Below, one piece after another: positions 1 through 9,222 of a DNA stretch of 64,000 nucleotides. Location of the stretch: contig NZ_BMRF01000001.1 of NCBI RefSeq assembly GCF_014648495.1, forward strand, positions 248,001 to 312,000, written 5' to 3'. Origin of the DNA: Actinomadura cremea. GTDB taxonomy: Bacteria; Actinomycetota; Actinomycetes; Streptosporangiales; Streptosporangiaceae. Made by a program: the position numbers and the translations under genes. Within the stretch, counting starts at the first letter, position 1. The number at the start of each line of letters is the position of its first letter. The notes under the pieces are model-generated. The model was not told the DNA's origin and searched no databases. It saw only the letters and a list, made by a program, of their open reading frames with translations.

Positions 1-109
1 GTCGCGCATCGATCGATCCCCTCGGCGGCTCAGCCGGTGACCGGCGGCGTCGCGCAGTTCTCCTGGCGGCAGGTCTCGCCGTCCGTCCACCCTTCCAGGT
101 CGACCCGGG

Positions 110-472
110 TCAGGGGGTGACGAGGCCGCCGAGGGCCGCCCGGAACCACCCGCGGCGCAGGCGGGCGGGACGGCGGCGTTCGTGCGGCCGGCGCTCCGGC
201 GGGGCGGGCCCGGCGGCCACCGGGGGCGGCGCGGCGGGGTGGACGCGCGGGGGCCTCGGCGCGGGCGCGGGACTCGCCCGCCGCACGCCGAGTTCGTCCA
301 GGCTGCGGGCCAGTTCGGCGGGCGTGGCGGCCTCGATCAGGCGGTGGCGGCCCGCGCGGTCGCGCGCGAGCGCCCACCAGTTCCCGGTGTACCGGCCGAG
401 CCACGCGGTCGTGCCCGGGTACCGGCGCGCCACCTCGGCCGCGATGCGGTCGGGGGTCCAGGGCGCGGTCAT
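110..472 (-). CDS. Small hypothetical protein with basic proline-rich tail
   Basis: About 120 residues. The first 65 or so look like a compact folded domain with a YTGNWWAL motif and a LIEAATPAELARSL stretch. The rest is rich in Pro, Ala and Arg and is probably disordered. The start at 472 was chosen because the ATG overlaps the stop of the upstream gene by 4 bases, an actinomycete coupling pattern; a longer frame upstream is arginine-rich noise. Proteins with this WWAL pattern are, from memory, common unnamed genes beside XRE regulators in actinomycetes. No function is assigned. It lies in a two-gene unit divergent from the regulator at 950. Confidence 0.6.
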   Translation of the reverse strand: MTAPWTPDRIAAEVARRYPGTTAWLGRYTGNWWALARDRAGRHRLIEAATPAELARSLDELGVRRASPAPAPRPPRVHPAAPPPVAAGPAPPERRPHERRRPARLRRGWFRAALGGLVTP

Positions 473-774
473 CGGGTCGGCTCCTCGTCGCGCTCGGCCA
501 CATACCCGAGGACGAACACGGTCGCGTCCACGACGCGGTCGGCCTCGGCGATCGGCTCGTTCCACGACGTCCAGAACCAGAGCCGTCCGCCGTCGTCCCG
601 GCGGGGGCGGCACGTGATCAGGTCGGACGGGACGGACGCGTCGTCGCAGCAACCGGACGCGTTCGGGTTCGCGACGCGCAGCCCGCGCGCCGTCAGCTCG
701 ACTTCCAGCCGCCGGGCGCCCAAATGCGCCCCAAGCGCTGCGAGCGGGTCATGAGGGATCGTACGATTCACCAC
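469..774 (-). CDS. Small hypothetical protein paired with the gene at 110-472
   Basis: About 101 residues starting at a GTG with a GAGG-like ribosome site 9 to 10 bases upstream; a longer frame to 825 is possible. Visible features are a CC pair near the middle (SGCCDD) and a WFWTSWNEP stretch followed by an acidic C-terminus. No family is recognised. The stop overlaps the start of the next gene, so the two are very likely translated together. The unit is divergent from the XRE regulator at 950, and the palindrome at 887-922 lies between them, so the regulator may control this pair. Confidence 0.55.
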   Translation of the reverse strand: MVNRTIPHDPLAALGAHLGARRLEVELTARGLRVANPNASGCCDDASVPSDLITCRPRRDDGGRLWFWTSWNEPIAEADRVVDATVFVLGYVAERDEEPTR

Positions 775-886
775 GGGTCGGACCTCGTTTCCGGCCAAGG
801 CCCCGGGCTCCTGGTGTGACGGCACCAGCCGGGGCCGCTTTCGTTTTCACTGCCATGAAAATGCGCATCCGGTTACCGTGGAAGGC

Positions 887-922
887 GTTGCCTGTTGCCC
901 GTCGATGCAGGCAACAGGCAAC
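887..922. promoter_or_regulatory. Perfect 13-bp inverted repeat, candidate operator
   Basis: Arms GTTGCCTGTTGCC (887-899) and its exact reverse complement (910-922) flank a 10-base spacer. Each arm contains TTGCC twice, 7 bases apart, so the element offers four half-sites. It sits 28 bases before the ATG of the XRE regulator and about 110 bases before the divergent pair, where an autoregulatory operator would be expected. A transcribed hairpin is the alternative reading. Confidence 0.6.
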
Positions 923-949
923 ACCCAACATCGGTAGATAGGGCCGGTT

Positions 950-2251
950 ATGACGGAATTCAGCAATAAGATGCGGGTCCTCATGATCGAGCGCAGTGTG
1001 TCGTTGCGCGGGCTCGCCGCCACCGTCCATTTCGACGCGGGCTACCTGTCGAAGATCCGTAGTGGATCCCGGACTCCGTCGGCCGGACTCGTCCGGAGAA
1101 TCGACGAGGCCCTTGAGGCGGACGGGGAACTCGTCGCCCTCGCGCGGACGACACAGGGGAGCGCCGATCGGCCGAGTACCGTGGTGCGGGCGAGGTCACA
1201 ACCCGGCGTCCCGAATGAGGAGGACGACGACATGGAGCGACGTCGACTTCTGCAGGCCCTGGCCGCCCTCGGCGTCCTCTCCGCCCCGGCGCTGGAAGCC
1301 CTCCAGCACATCCACGGCGGCGTCGACCGGGCGCTGGGACGGGGCGAGGACGGCCATCTCGACGACTGGGAGGAAACGGTCGCCGAGTACGGCTACAGCT
1401 ACATTCTGCTTCCCCCGCAGCAACTATTGCGTGACCTGGCGGTCGATCTAGTGGCGGTCCAGCAGATCACCGCACGGCGCGGCGACGACCGGTTGTTCGA
1501 CTCCTGGTGCCGGGTGACGAGTGGCCTTTCCCTGCTCATGGCAAAAACGCTGTGCAACATGGGTGAGCCTCGCGTGGCACGGCAGTGGTGGGTCACGGCG
1601 CAACACGCGGCGGACATCTCCGGTGACACCGCCCTCAGCCTTTGGGTCGGCCAGGAACGACTCGTTCATGGCCTTTATGAAGATCGTCCCGTCGCGATGC
1701 TGCTACGCAAGGCGGACGAAGCGGTCGAACGCTCTTCCGCTACTCCCTGCCGTGGTCTGGCGGGGATGCGCGCGACCCGCGCACAATTGCTCGCACTGGA
1801 GGGCCGCGCGGCAGAGGCGGCGGCGGATCTGCGGGCCTGCGAGGAGATTTCCTCGAGATTGCCGACGTCGGACGTGCGTTCGGTCCACGGGTGGGCCGAA
1901 GACCGGGTGCATTACACCGCCGCGTGGGTCCACGCGTACAGCGGCGACGTCGAGCACCTCGACAGATCGGTCGCCGACGCTGTGGCGATCCTGCCCGCCG
2001 ACCTTCCTCGCAGTCGCACCCAGCTCGCGCTGCTGCGTGCGTCCGGCCACGTCCGTGCGGGCGACGTCACCGAGGGCGTCCGCCTCGCGCACGCCGTCTA
2101 CGAGGCTCAGCCTGCCGAGCACCGGACGACTCTGGTGAGCAGCCTCGCCCACAAGGTGGCCGAGGCCGTCCCCGTGCAGCGCCGTGGGGATCCCGGCGTC
2201 ACCGCTTACCTGGAGCTGCTGGCCTGCGGCTCGCCCACGTCGAACGCGTAG
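950..2251 (+). CDS. XRE-family transcriptional regulator with TPR-like C-terminal domain
   Basis: 433 residues. The N-terminal 60 or so form a helix-turn-helix domain (SLRGLAATVHFDAGYLSKI, then SGSRTPS), the usual XRE arrangement. Residues 65-95 are a linker. The remainder is alpha-helical with repeated Ala/Leu/Arg patterns (AEAAADLRACEE, EGVRLAHAVYEA) that resemble the TPR-like sensory halves of many actinomycete XRE proteins. The start is the first ATG after the palindrome at 887-922; the ribosome site is weak (GGGCCGG). The signal it senses is unknown. Its probable targets are itself and the divergent pair at 110-774. Confidence 0.8.
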   Translation: MTEFSNKMRVLMIERSVSLRGLAATVHFDAGYLSKIRSGSRTPSAGLVRRIDEALEADGELVALARTTQGSADRPSTVVRARSQPGVPNEEDDDMERRRLLQALAALGVLSAPALEALQHIHGGVDRALGRGEDGHLDDWEETVAEYGYSYILLPPQQLLRDLAVDLVAVQQITARRGDDRLFDSWCRVTSGLSLLMAKTLCNMGEPRVARQWWVTAQHAADISGDTALSLWVGQERLVHGLYEDRPVAMLLRKADEAVERSSATPCRGLAGMRATRAQLLALEGRAAEAAADLRACEEISSRLPTSDVRSVHGWAEDRVHYTAAWVHAYSGDVEHLDRSVADAVAILPADLPRSRTQLALLRASGHVRAGDVTEGVRLAHAVYEAQPAEHRTTLVSSLAHKVAEAVPVQRRGDPGVTAYLELLACGSPTSNA

Positions 2252-2260
2252 AGGTCGGAC

Positions 2261-2734
2261 TCAGTGCTCGATGAGGCCGCCGACCGGGACCGAAGCGACG
2301 TGGCCGGTCGCCGGAGTGGTCAGCGCCAGCGCAAGGCCGATCTCGACCAGCGAGGATCGGCGCAGGGAGATGACCTCGGGGATCGCGGTCCAGACGGACT
2401 CGGCGGTTTCGCCGTTCGGCTCCGGCCGTATCCGACCGCCGATGACGCGGGCCCGGTAGAAGACGCCGACGTTCTGATGTGGGAGCGGGCCGGGCACCCG
2501 GCGCTCGGCCACCGGGACGACCCTGGAATCCACTCCCAGCAGGCGTTCGACCACCGCGTCGCAACCGGTCTCCTCGGCGACCTCGCGGATCACCGCATCG
2601 AACCGATCCTCGCCGTGCTCGACCCTGCCGCCCGGAAGAGTCCAGGTACTCTCACCCGCCGGTGACACGTGGCGCGCGAGCAGCACCCGCCCCTCCTCGA
2701 TGCACACCGCATACGCCGCCAACCGGAAACTCAC
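2261..2734 (-). CDS. NUDIX hydrolase
   Basis: 157 residues from a GTG start (VSFRLAAYAV) preceded by a G-rich ribosome site; the upstream extension is not protein-like. A complete NUDIX box is visible around residues 36-58: G, five residues, E, seven residues, then REVAEETG. This is the Mg2+-binding catalytic helix of enzymes that cleave nucleoside diphosphates linked to other moieties. The substrate cannot be read from the sequence. Standard length for a single-domain NUDIX protein. It converges on the XRE regulator with a 9-base gap. Confidence 0.85.
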   Translation of the reverse strand: MSFRLAAYAVCIEEGRVLLARHVSPAGESTWTLPGGRVEHGEDRFDAVIREVAEETGCDAVVERLLGVDSRVVPVAERRVPGPLPHQNVGVFYRARVIGGRIRPEPNGETAESVWTAIPEVISLRRSSLVEIGLALALTTPATGHVASVPVGGLIEH

Positions 2735-2805
2735 CCCCGCACCGTATCCCGGCGACCGGTGGCGGCAGGTCGTCCGAGATCTGTCCCTGAACTGGCGGCA
2801 TACGG

Positions 2806-3117
2806 CTATTTGAGGGGGTCGTGGCCCCAGTTCATCAGCGAGTACCGCCACTTGCTGTGCTCGACGTCGCCGGACGGACGCTGGGCGAGGTGGCGGTTGA
2901 CGTAGCCGACGACCTTGTTCATGTGCGCGCGGTCGTCGTCGGACAGGTCGGACGCCTTGGTGCGGAGCAGCTCGAGGATCCTGCGGCCGGACGCGTGGCC
3001 GGTCGACTCGCCGCCGCCGTCCTTCTGGCCCACGGCGCGCGACTCGTCGGTGTCGAGCCAGCGTTCGAGCTCCTTCGCGGTCATGTTCACGACGTCGCCG
3101 AACTCGTCCGCGCTCAC
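2806..3117 (-). CDS. DUF3140 family protein
   Basis: 103 residues. The run MTAKELERWLDTDES, the GHASGRRI stretch and the charged C-terminal helix (DDDRAHMNKVVGYVNRHL) match what is known as the DUF3140 family: short acidic/basic proteins widespread in actinomycetes and of unknown function. The start is a GTG that overlaps the stop of the DUF2945 gene by 4 bases, so the two form one unit. DUF3140 and DUF2945 genes are often neighbours, which supports both calls. Confidence 0.75.
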   Translation of the reverse strand: MSADEFGDVVNMTAKELERWLDTDESRAVGQKDGGGESTGHASGRRILELLRTKASDLSDDDRAHMNKVVGYVNRHLAQRPSGDVEHSKWRYSLMNWGHDPLK

Positions 3118-3341
3118 TTCGAGCGCTTCCGTTTCAGCGCCGACGGCTTGTGGACGGCCTTCTTGCCGCTCTTCTCGCTCCGCACGACGTACTGCGGGTC
3201 GTCGGGTGACGCCGCGACGGTGCGTCCGGCCTCCTTCCGCCGGTCGGTGACCTTCTTCTCGACCTCTCCCTCGGTCGTGGAGCCGTGGCTGCTCCAGGTG
3301 ACCTCGTCGCCCACGGCCGGTTCTTCATCGCGTTTGCCCAT
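3114..3341 (-). CDS. DUF2945 (hypervirulence-associated Tudor-like) protein
   Basis: 75 residues. It has the small beta-barrel pattern of the DUF2945 family: GDEVTWSSHG, then a GEVEKKVTD turn and YVVRSEKSGKKAVHKPSAL, ending in a very basic tail (KRKRSK). Family members are short, often stress-associated and without known enzyme activity. The ATG at 3341 was preferred because the longer frame upstream is antisense to the DUF427 gene. It is the first gene of a two-gene unit with DUF3140. Confidence 0.75.
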   Translation of the reverse strand: MGKRDEEPAVGDEVTWSSHGSTTEGEVEKKVTDRRKEAGRTVAASPDDPQYVVRSEKSGKKAVHKPSALKRKRSK

Positions 3342-3476
3342 GTCGGCGGGGTACCCGGCCGTTCGCGTGCGAGTCCGGGACCGGCGGTCGCACATGCGAT
3401 AACTGCACTCTCTCGTGCGAGAACGCCCCTTTCGTCCGGGTGCGATTCCTGCGAGGATGAGGGCGTCCGTTCCCGG

Positions 3477-3887
3477 ATGGAGGTCGCAGCCTTGGCAGCC
3501 GCACGGTCCATGTACCACGAGCGTCCGGACTACCGCGTCGATCTGCTCGCCCGTACCAACCTCATGTCCGCGTGGCTGGGCGACGTCCTGCTGGCCCGCA
3601 GCCGCGCGTGCCTGGTCGTGGACGAGCAGGACCACGGGCTCGCGGTGTACTTCCCCGAGGACGCCGTCGACTTCACGCGCCTGGAGCCGATCGACCACCG
3701 CACCGTCTGCCCGTTCAAGGGCGAGGCCCGGTACTGGCGGGCGGCCGGGGGCGACGGGCCCGGTGTCGCGTGGGCCTACCCGGAGCCGTTCCCGCAGGTC
3801 GCACGACTCGCGGGGTACGTGGCGTTCGACCTGGACGCCGTCCGGGTGACGATCGGCGCGGGCGTCTTCACGGGGGTGCGGCCGTGA
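3477..3887 (+). CDS. DUF427 domain protein
   Basis: 136 residues. It follows the DUF427 pattern: a short beta-rich domain with YRVDLLAR, AWLGDVLLARS, VYFPEDAVD, then TVCPFKGEARYW and a C-terminal hydrophobic strand (AGYVAFDLDAVRVTIG). The family is of unknown biochemical role, and one or two copies per genome are common in actinomycetes. The ATG at 3477 is in frame; ATG 3510 is an alternative, and neither has a strong ribosome site. Its stop overlaps the GTG of the thioesterase by 4 bases, so the two are co-translated. Confidence 0.75.
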   Translation: MEVAALAAARSMYHERPDYRVDLLARTNLMSAWLGDVLLARSRACLVVDEQDHGLAVYFPEDAVDFTRLEPIDHRTVCPFKGEARYWRAAGGDGPGVAWAYPEPFPQVARLAGYVAFDLDAVRVTIGAGVFTGVRP

Positions 3888-4738
3888 CCGGGTCGTCGCT
3901 CGAGCGGATGCTCGACATCTTCGACGTCCGGCCGTCCGGCGCGGGGTTCACCGGCGGCAGCGACGGCGGGGGCCGCCGGGTCGTCGACGGCAGCCAGATC
4001 CTCGCGCAGTGCGTCGTCGCCGCGTCCAAGTCCTTCCCCGGACGGACCGTGCGTTCGGCCCAGGCGTTGTTCGTCGCCGTGGCGGACCCCGAGAAGCCCC
4101 TCGAGTTCACGGTGACGCCCGTACGGGAGGGGCGCTCGTTCGCCAGTGCGACCATCGCGGCCGGGCAGGGCGGCCGGACGTGCGTCACCTGCACGGTGCT
4201 GCTCGACCGTCCGGGGCCCGACGTCGTCCGGCACGACGGCTGGACGGGCGCGGCGGTCGGGGGTCCCGGGAAGGCGTATCCCGTCGACATGCCGCTGCGG
4301 GGGCGCGAACTGCGCATCGAGGACGTCCGGGACTACGGCGATCCGGCGGAGGTCGGGCCGCCGGTCCTGGACGCGTGGCTGCGCTACGACACCGTGCCGG
4401 AGCGCGACGACCTGCGCCGCGCGCTGCTCGCGCACTTCACCGGGCATCTGGCGATCTCGACCACGATGCGGCCCCACGAGGGCATCGGGACGTCGCAGGC
4501 GCACCACACGGTCTCGACGGCGGTCATGGGCATCGCGGTGCACTTCCACGAGCCCGTGCAGTGGGACGGCTGGGTCCGCTACCACCACGAGAGCACCTAC
4601 GCGGGCGCGGGCATGAGCCATGTGCGCGGCCAGATCCTCACCGAGGACGGCAGGATCGTGGCGTCCTTCACGCAGGACGGCATGATCCGGGCGTTCGAGT
4701 CGCGGGAGTCGGCGATGGCGGCCGAGTCACGGCTCTGA
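3884..4738 (+). CDS. TesB-like acyl-CoA thioesterase
   Basis: 284 residues, the normal size for the double-hotdog TesB family that hydrolyses acyl-CoA to free acid and CoA. The N-terminal hotdog holds the [14 protein letters not shown] helix and the [13 protein letters not shown] strand. The C-terminal hotdog holds the [24 protein letters not shown] region and the final sheet ([14 protein letters not shown]). The GTG start overlaps the DUF427 stop. The 3' end overlaps the convergent oxidoreductase gene by 12 bases. Cytoplasmic, with unknown acyl specificity. Confidence 0.85.
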   Translation: MTGSSLERMLDIFDVRPSGAGFTGGSDGGGRRVVDGSQILAQCVVAASKSFPGRTVRSAQALFVAVADPEKPLEFTVTPVREGRSFASATIAAGQGGRTCVTCTVLLDRPGPDVVRHDGWTGAAVGGPGKAYPVDMPLRGRELRIEDVRDYGDPAEVGPPVLDAWLRYDTVPERDDLRRALLAHFTGHLAISTTMRPHEGIGTSQAHHTVSTAVMGIAVHFHEPVQWDGWVRYHHESTYAGAGMSHVRGQILTEDGRIVASFTQDGMIRAFESRESAMAAESRL

Positions 4739-5989
4739 CAGCGCGGTGAGCCGCCGGCGGGCGTCGATGGCGCGCAGGTCGTCCAGGACGGCCTGGGCGG
4801 CGCGGCGCCCGGAGACCATGGCGCCCTGGATGGAGCCGGTGTCGCGGTGGTCGCCGCACACGTAGCGGGCGCGGCCGGTCCGCACCGGCTGCCGGAGCCG
4901 GAGGGGCGGGGGCATCGCCGGGAGGGCCTCCGCGACGGGGTAGGTGGCGAGGTGCCGCCACGAGCCGGTGTGCCCGTAGATCTGCGTGAGCCGGTCGCGC
5001 ACCCACGGCTCGTCGGCGTCGCCGTGGACGCCGAGGACGGACGTGGAGATCAGCGCGCGCCCGTCCGGCGAGTACTCGGGGGCCGCGTCGGTCAGGACGA
5101 GCGTGTCCGCGATGACGCCCTCGGCGTCGATGATCTGGACGGGTTCGCGCAGCGGCGACGACGGGGCCACGTGGTAGAAGGTCGTGACGGACCGCATCGC
5201 GGGGGCCTCGACGCCGGGGACGAGCGACGCGGCGGCCGTCGGGTCCGCGGCGACGACGACGGCGCGGGCCGCGATCGTCTCGCCGCCGGCCGTCCGCACG
5301 CCGTCGTCGGTGATCTCCCGCACGGGCGTTTCGAGCGAGATGACGCCCTTGGGGAGCCGGTCGGCGAGCCGGGCCGGGACCTCGCCCATGCCGAGCGCGG
5401 GGACGCCGATGGTGCCGCTCGCGAAGGACCGCCAGAGCAGGTGGAAGTAGCGGCTGGAGGTCTCGAGTTCGCGTTCGAGCAGGACGGCCGCGAGGAAGGG
5501 GCGCAGCAGCCGCTCGATCATGGTGTCCGAGATGCCCCGGTGGCGCAGGTCGTCGGCCGTGGTGCGTTCGGCGGCGGCGCGGATCCGGGACGGCGGGCCG
5601 GCCATGTCGCGGGCCGTCATCGCGGCGAGGGCCGCCTTGTCGCGCACCGTCCCGATGCCGGCGCGGAGGGTCGTGAGCGTGGCCGAGGGGTGGCGCCACG
5701 GGAGCATGACGCGCTCGCGGCGTCCGTCGTCGTAGACCAGCACCCCGGACGCGAAGGGCCGCAGGTCCAGTTTCCTCAGGTCGAGGAGGCGGCGCACCTC
5801 CGGGTACGCGGTGTTGAAGACCTGGAAGCCCCGGTCGAGCCGGAACCCCTCGACGATGTCGGTGCGCATGCGTCCGCCCACGCCGTCCGACGCCTCCAGG
5901 ACCCGCACCCGCACGCCGTTCTCGCGCAGCCGGACGGCGCACGCCAGTCCGGCGATCCCGGCTCCGACCACGACCACGGTGTCGGTCAT
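4727..5989 (-). CDS. FAD-dependent amine oxidase / phytoene-desaturase-like oxidoreductase
   Basis: 420 residues. The N-terminal dinucleotide fold is clear ([21 protein letters not shown]), followed by an acidic end of strand 2 and GGRMRTD. The C-terminal FAD motif is [19 protein letters not shown]. This is the flavin-containing amine oxidase superfamily, which includes protoporphyrinogen oxidase, carotenoid desaturases and many uncharacterised proteins; the substrate cannot be chosen. The ATG at 5989 has a good GAGGAGG ribosome site 5 bases away, which rules out the longer upstream frame. Apparently monocistronic, with its promoter within 5990-6135. Confidence 0.8.
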   Translation of the reverse strand: MTDTVVVVGAGIAGLACAVRLRENGVRVRVLEASDGVGGRMRTDIVEGFRLDRGFQVFNTAYPEVRRLLDLRKLDLRPFASGVLVYDDGRRERVMLPWRHPSATLTTLRAGIGTVRDKAALAAMTARDMAGPPSRIRAAAERTTADDLRHRGISDTMIERLLRPFLAAVLLERELETSSRYFHLLWRSFASGTIGVPALGMGEVPARLADRLPKGVISLETPVREITDDGVRTAGGETIAARAVVVAADPTAAASLVPGVEAPAMRSVTTFYHVAPSSPLREPVQIIDAEGVIADTLVLTDAAPEYSPDGRALISTSVLGVHGDADEPWVRDRLTQIYGHTGSWRHLATYPVAEALPAMPPPLRLRQPVRTGRARYVCGDHRDTGSIQGAMVSGRRAAQAVLDDLRAIDARRRLTALSEP

Positions 5990-6135
5990 CACGCCTCCTC
6001 GCGTCGGTCGGGCCATGCCCGCCCGGGTCGGGATGACGTCCGGGCGGGGGCAAAATCCGCGCAATGATGCGTCGTCGAGGAGGTGCCGGACCGCCGCGTC
6101 GGCTCGGGCGGCCGCGCGTCCGTCCCGTCCGCCGG

Positions 6136-8187
6136 TCAGGACGCGGTGCGGCGCATCAGCCAGATCAGGTAGGGCGTGCCGAGGACGGCGGTCATGATCC
6201 CGACCGGGATCTCGACGGGCGCGAGCAGCGTGCGGCCGAGCGCGTCGGCGGCGACGACGAGGACGGCGCCGAGCACGGCCGCGACCGGGACGACCCGGCC
6301 GGTGGCGCCGCCCGCGAGGCGGCGGGCGAGGTGCGGCGCGACGAGCGCGACGAACCCGACGTTCCCGACGGCCGCCGCCGCGCCCGCCGCCAGGACCGCC
6401 CCGGCGAGCAGGGCGAGCAGGCGGGCGCGCCCGAGGTTCAGCCCGAGGGCGCGGGGCAGGTCGTCACCGAGCGCGAGCATGTTCACCGGGCGGGCCGACA
6501 GCGCGAACAGGACGGCCGCGAGCGCGGGCACGACGAGCCAGCCGAGCGTCGTGGCGTCCCGGGCGTAGGTGCTGCCCGCCATCCAGGTGAGCGCCGCCGA
6601 GACGTTCATCTGCTCGGCGACGACCATCATGTTCGTCAGGGCGCTCAGGGTGACGGCGACGCCGAGGCCCACGAGGACCACGCGGGTCGGGTCGAGGCCG
6701 GTCCGGTCGCGGGCGATCGCGACGACGACGGCGAGCGCCAGGACGCCGCCCGCGGCGGCGACCACCGGGATCAGCGCGGCGGGCGCCCCCGGCAGGACGG
6801 TGATCAGCAGCACGGCGCCCGCGGAGGCCCCGGCGGTGACGCCGAGGAAGCCCGGTTCGGCGAGCGGGTTGCGCACCACCGACTGGACGGCCGCGCCCGC
6901 GACCGCGAGGACGGCCCCGGCCAGCGCGGCCACGAGGATGCGGGGCAGCCGGTAGGAGACGACCGCGTCGGTCTCGTCGGTCCCGGAGCCGGTGAGGGAC
7001 GCGACGACCTGGCCCCACGAGACGTCGACGTCGCCGATCCGCAGGCCGACGAGCATCGCGGCGGCGAGCGCGAGCAGCCCGGCGGTCAGGACGGCCGCGT
7101 AGCGGGGGCCGCGCGGGGGCGCGGTGACCGCGACGGCCGCGCCCGCGTCGGCGTCCCCGGTCTGGGTGCGGCGGGCGAGCAGCACGAACACCGGCCCGCC
7201 GAGCAGCGCCGTCACGACCCCGACGGGCAGCTCGCCGAACCCGGCGGACGGCGGCAGGGCGAGCCGCGCGGCGGCGTCCCCGGCGAGGACGAGCAGCGCG
7301 CCGCCGAGCCCGGCGAGCGGGAGGAGCGCGACGTGGCGGCGGACGCCGAGCCGCCGGACGGCGACCGGGGCCATGAGCCCGACGTAGCCGATCGGGCCGG
7401 TGAGGGTGACGGCGGCGGCGGCGAGCAGGACGGCGAGCAGCCACGCGAGCACGCGGGTGCGGGCCACCCGGACGCCGAGGGACTCGGCGGTGTCGTCGCC
7501 GAGCGCGAGGACGTCCAGCGGACGGGCGAGGACGGGGGCGAGCAGCGCGGCGGCGACGATCACGGCGCCGATCGTCAGCGGCCGGTCGAGCCCGGACTGC
7601 AGCAGCGTCCCGTTCCCCCACAGGAAGACGCCGCGGGTGGCGGGCTGGTCGACGAGCTGCAGGAACTCGGCCCCGGCCATGCCGCCGAGGGTGACGCAGG
7701 CGCCCGCGAGCAGCAGCCGTCCGGGGGTGAGGACGCCGCGCGCGGTCAGCAGGTAGACGATCGCGGCGGCGGCGAGGCCGCCGAGGAACGCGGCGCCGCC
7801 GGACAGCAGGGTGCCGGACTCCAGGCCGAGGTAGGCGGCCAGCGCGACCGCGAGGTAGGCGCCGGCGTTGACGCCGAGGGTGTCGGGGGCGCCGAGCGGG
7901 TTGCGGGTGGAGCCCTGGATGAGGGCCCCGGCGACGCCGAGGGCGATGCCCGACGCCAGACCGGCGAGGGTGCGCGGCAGGCGGCTGCCCAGCAGGACGG
8001 CCTCCGCGCCGGCGTCGGCGTCGCCGGTCGCGAACGCGACCAGGTCGCCGAGGCCGACGCCGGACCCGCCGAGGGTCAGGTGCAGGACGGCCACCGCGCA
8101 CAGGACCGCCACGAGCGCGCCGCTCGCCGCGAACGCGGGGCGGCGCGCGCGCAGCGCGACCCGTGCCTCGCCGGTCGAGACGGTCAT
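6136..8187 (-). CDS. Fused FecCD-type ferric-siderophore ABC permease
   Basis: 683 residues, twice the usual permease length. Residues 1-335 and about 350-683 are two complete FecCD domains, each with the characteristic early TGxxLxxxGAxxQ-like region ([44 protein letters not shown]) and a late [20 protein letters not shown] loop that contacts the ATPase. This is the FhuB layout, in which one chain supplies both membrane halves. The ATG overlaps the stop of the binding-protein gene by one base. Third gene of the operon that starts at the iron box near 10100. Confidence 0.9.
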   Translation of the reverse strand: MTVSTGEARVALRARRPAFAASGALVAVLCAVAVLHLTLGGSGVGLGDLVAFATGDADAGAEAVLLGSRLPRTLAGLASGIALGVAGALIQGSTRNPLGAPDTLGVNAGAYLAVALAAYLGLESGTLLSGGAAFLGGLAAAAIVYLLTARGVLTPGRLLLAGACVTLGGMAGAEFLQLVDQPATRGVFLWGNGTLLQSGLDRPLTIGAVIVAAALLAPVLARPLDVLALGDDTAESLGVRVARTRVLAWLLAVLLAAAAVTLTGPIGYVGLMAPVAVRRLGVRRHVALLPLAGLGGALLVLAGDAAARLALPPSAGFGELPVGVVTALLGGPVFVLLARRTQTGDADAGAAVAVTAPPRGPRYAAVLTAGLLALAAAMLVGLRIGDVDVSWGQVVASLTGSGTDETDAVVSYRLPRILVAALAGAVLAVAGAAVQSVVRNPLAEPGFLGVTAGASAGAVLLITVLPGAPAALIPVVAAAGGVLALAVVVAIARDRTGLDPTRVVLVGLGVAVTLSALTNMMVVAEQMNVSAALTWMAGSTYARDATTLGWLVVPALAAVLFALSARPVNMLALGDDLPRALGLNLGRARLLALLAGAVLAAGAAAAVGNVGFVALVAPHLARRLAGGATGRVVPVAAVLGAVLVVAADALGRTLLAPVEIPVGIMTAVLGTPYLIWLMRRTAS

Positions 8188-9182
8188 CAGACGCCGAGCG
8201 CCTTACCGGTCATGGTGAGGATGTGGACGCTCGACAGGACGCCCCCGTAGAACCAGGTGCCTGGGTCGAGGGCGAGCGCGCGGTCGTCCTCGACGAACGC
8301 GGCGCCCGTCCAGACGGGGTTGTCGGCGAGCTGCTCCTTGAACGGGTTGTCGCCGTCGGCGGCGACGTACAGGAACGTCGCGTCGTCCGGGACGCGCGTG
8401 ATGCCCTCGACGCCGACGGTGGTCATGCCCCAGTCGTCGGCCTTACCGGTCCAGGAGTTCTTCAGCCCGGCGAGGTTCAGCACCTGCGCGACGAGCGCCT
8501 GGTCGGTGTGCAGGCGGATCTGCGGGGCGTCGTTCGCGGTGAACGCCTGCGCGACCGCGTACTTCAGGCCCGCCTTGCCGCCCTTCTCCAGCCGCGACTC
8601 GAGGTCCGCGGCGGCGGTGTCGATCTTCTCCAGGACGGCCGGCGCCTGGTCCTGCCTGCCGACGGCCTTGGCCAGCTCGGTGAAGTTCGTCTTCATCGTC
8701 TGGAGCGCCGGGTCGGCGAGCGGGTCGAACGCCAGGACGGGCGCGATGTCGGCGAGCTGGTCGTGGTTGGCGGTGAGGCGGGACTCGTCGGAGACGATCA
8801 GGTCCGGCTTCAGCGCGCGGATCTTCTCCAGGCTGGGCTCCTGCCGGGTGCCGACGTCGGCGACGCCCGCGGGGAGCTTCGCCTCGGGCGCGCTGACCCA
8901 TTCGGCGTACCCGGCGGAGTCCGCGTTGCCGACCGGGGTGACGCCGAGCGCGAGCAGGTTCTCGGTGTACGTCCACTCCAGGGACACGACGCGGGTCGCG
9001 GGCGCGTCCAGCGACACCGGGCCGCGCGCGGTGGTGACGCTGATCGCGCCGTTGCCGCCGCCGTCGTCGGCGCCGTCCGAACCGCCGGCGGTGTCGCCCG
9101 CCGAGCCGCCGCACCCGGCGGCGGTGAGCACGAGCGCCGCCGCGGCGGCGCCGCCCGTCAGGGCGCGCAGAAGTCTTCTCAT
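8187..9182 (-). CDS. Iron-siderophore ABC transporter lipoprotein (FecB/FhuD-like)
   Basis: 331 residues. The N-terminus is a lipoprotein signal (basic start, hydrophobic core, LTAAGC), followed by a Ser/Gly/Asp-rich tether. The mature part is a class III binding protein with two lobes: VVSLEWTYTENLLALGVTP, LEKIRALKPDLIVSDESR, and a C-terminal VYVAADGDNPF-type region near FLYVAADGD. It would sit on the outer membrane face and deliver a ferric siderophore to the permease at 6136-8187. The ligand is unknown. The ribosome site GAGGAA lies 7 bases before the ATG. Confidence 0.88.
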   Translation of the reverse strand: MRRLLRALTGGAAAAALVLTAAGCGGSAGDTAGGSDGADDGGGNGAISVTTARGPVSLDAPATRVVSLEWTYTENLLALGVTPVGNADSAGYAEWVSAPEAKLPAGVADVGTRQEPSLEKIRALKPDLIVSDESRLTANHDQLADIAPVLAFDPLADPALQTMKTNFTELAKAVGRQDQAPAVLEKIDTAAADLESRLEKGGKAGLKYAVAQAFTANDAPQIRLHTDQALVAQVLNLAGLKNSWTGKADDWGMTTVGVEGITRVPDDATFLYVAADGDNPFKEQLADNPVWTGAAFVEDDRALALDPGTWFYGGVLSSVHILTMTGKALGV

Positions 9183-9222
9183 CAGGGTTCCTCAGGGGGA
9201 GAAGGCCGATACAAGGGGAAAA

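Noticed and set aside
30-109. Tail of a minus-strand frame ending GETCRQENCATPPVTG
   Set aside because: The last 25 residues look protein-like, but the rest of the frame overlaps the better-supported gene at 110-472 and is Arg/Pro noise. No start or ribosome site could be supported.
6064-8250. A 728-codon open frame on the plus strand
   Set aside because: Antisense to the fused FecCD permease; extreme Arg/Asp/Gly content typical of shadow frames.
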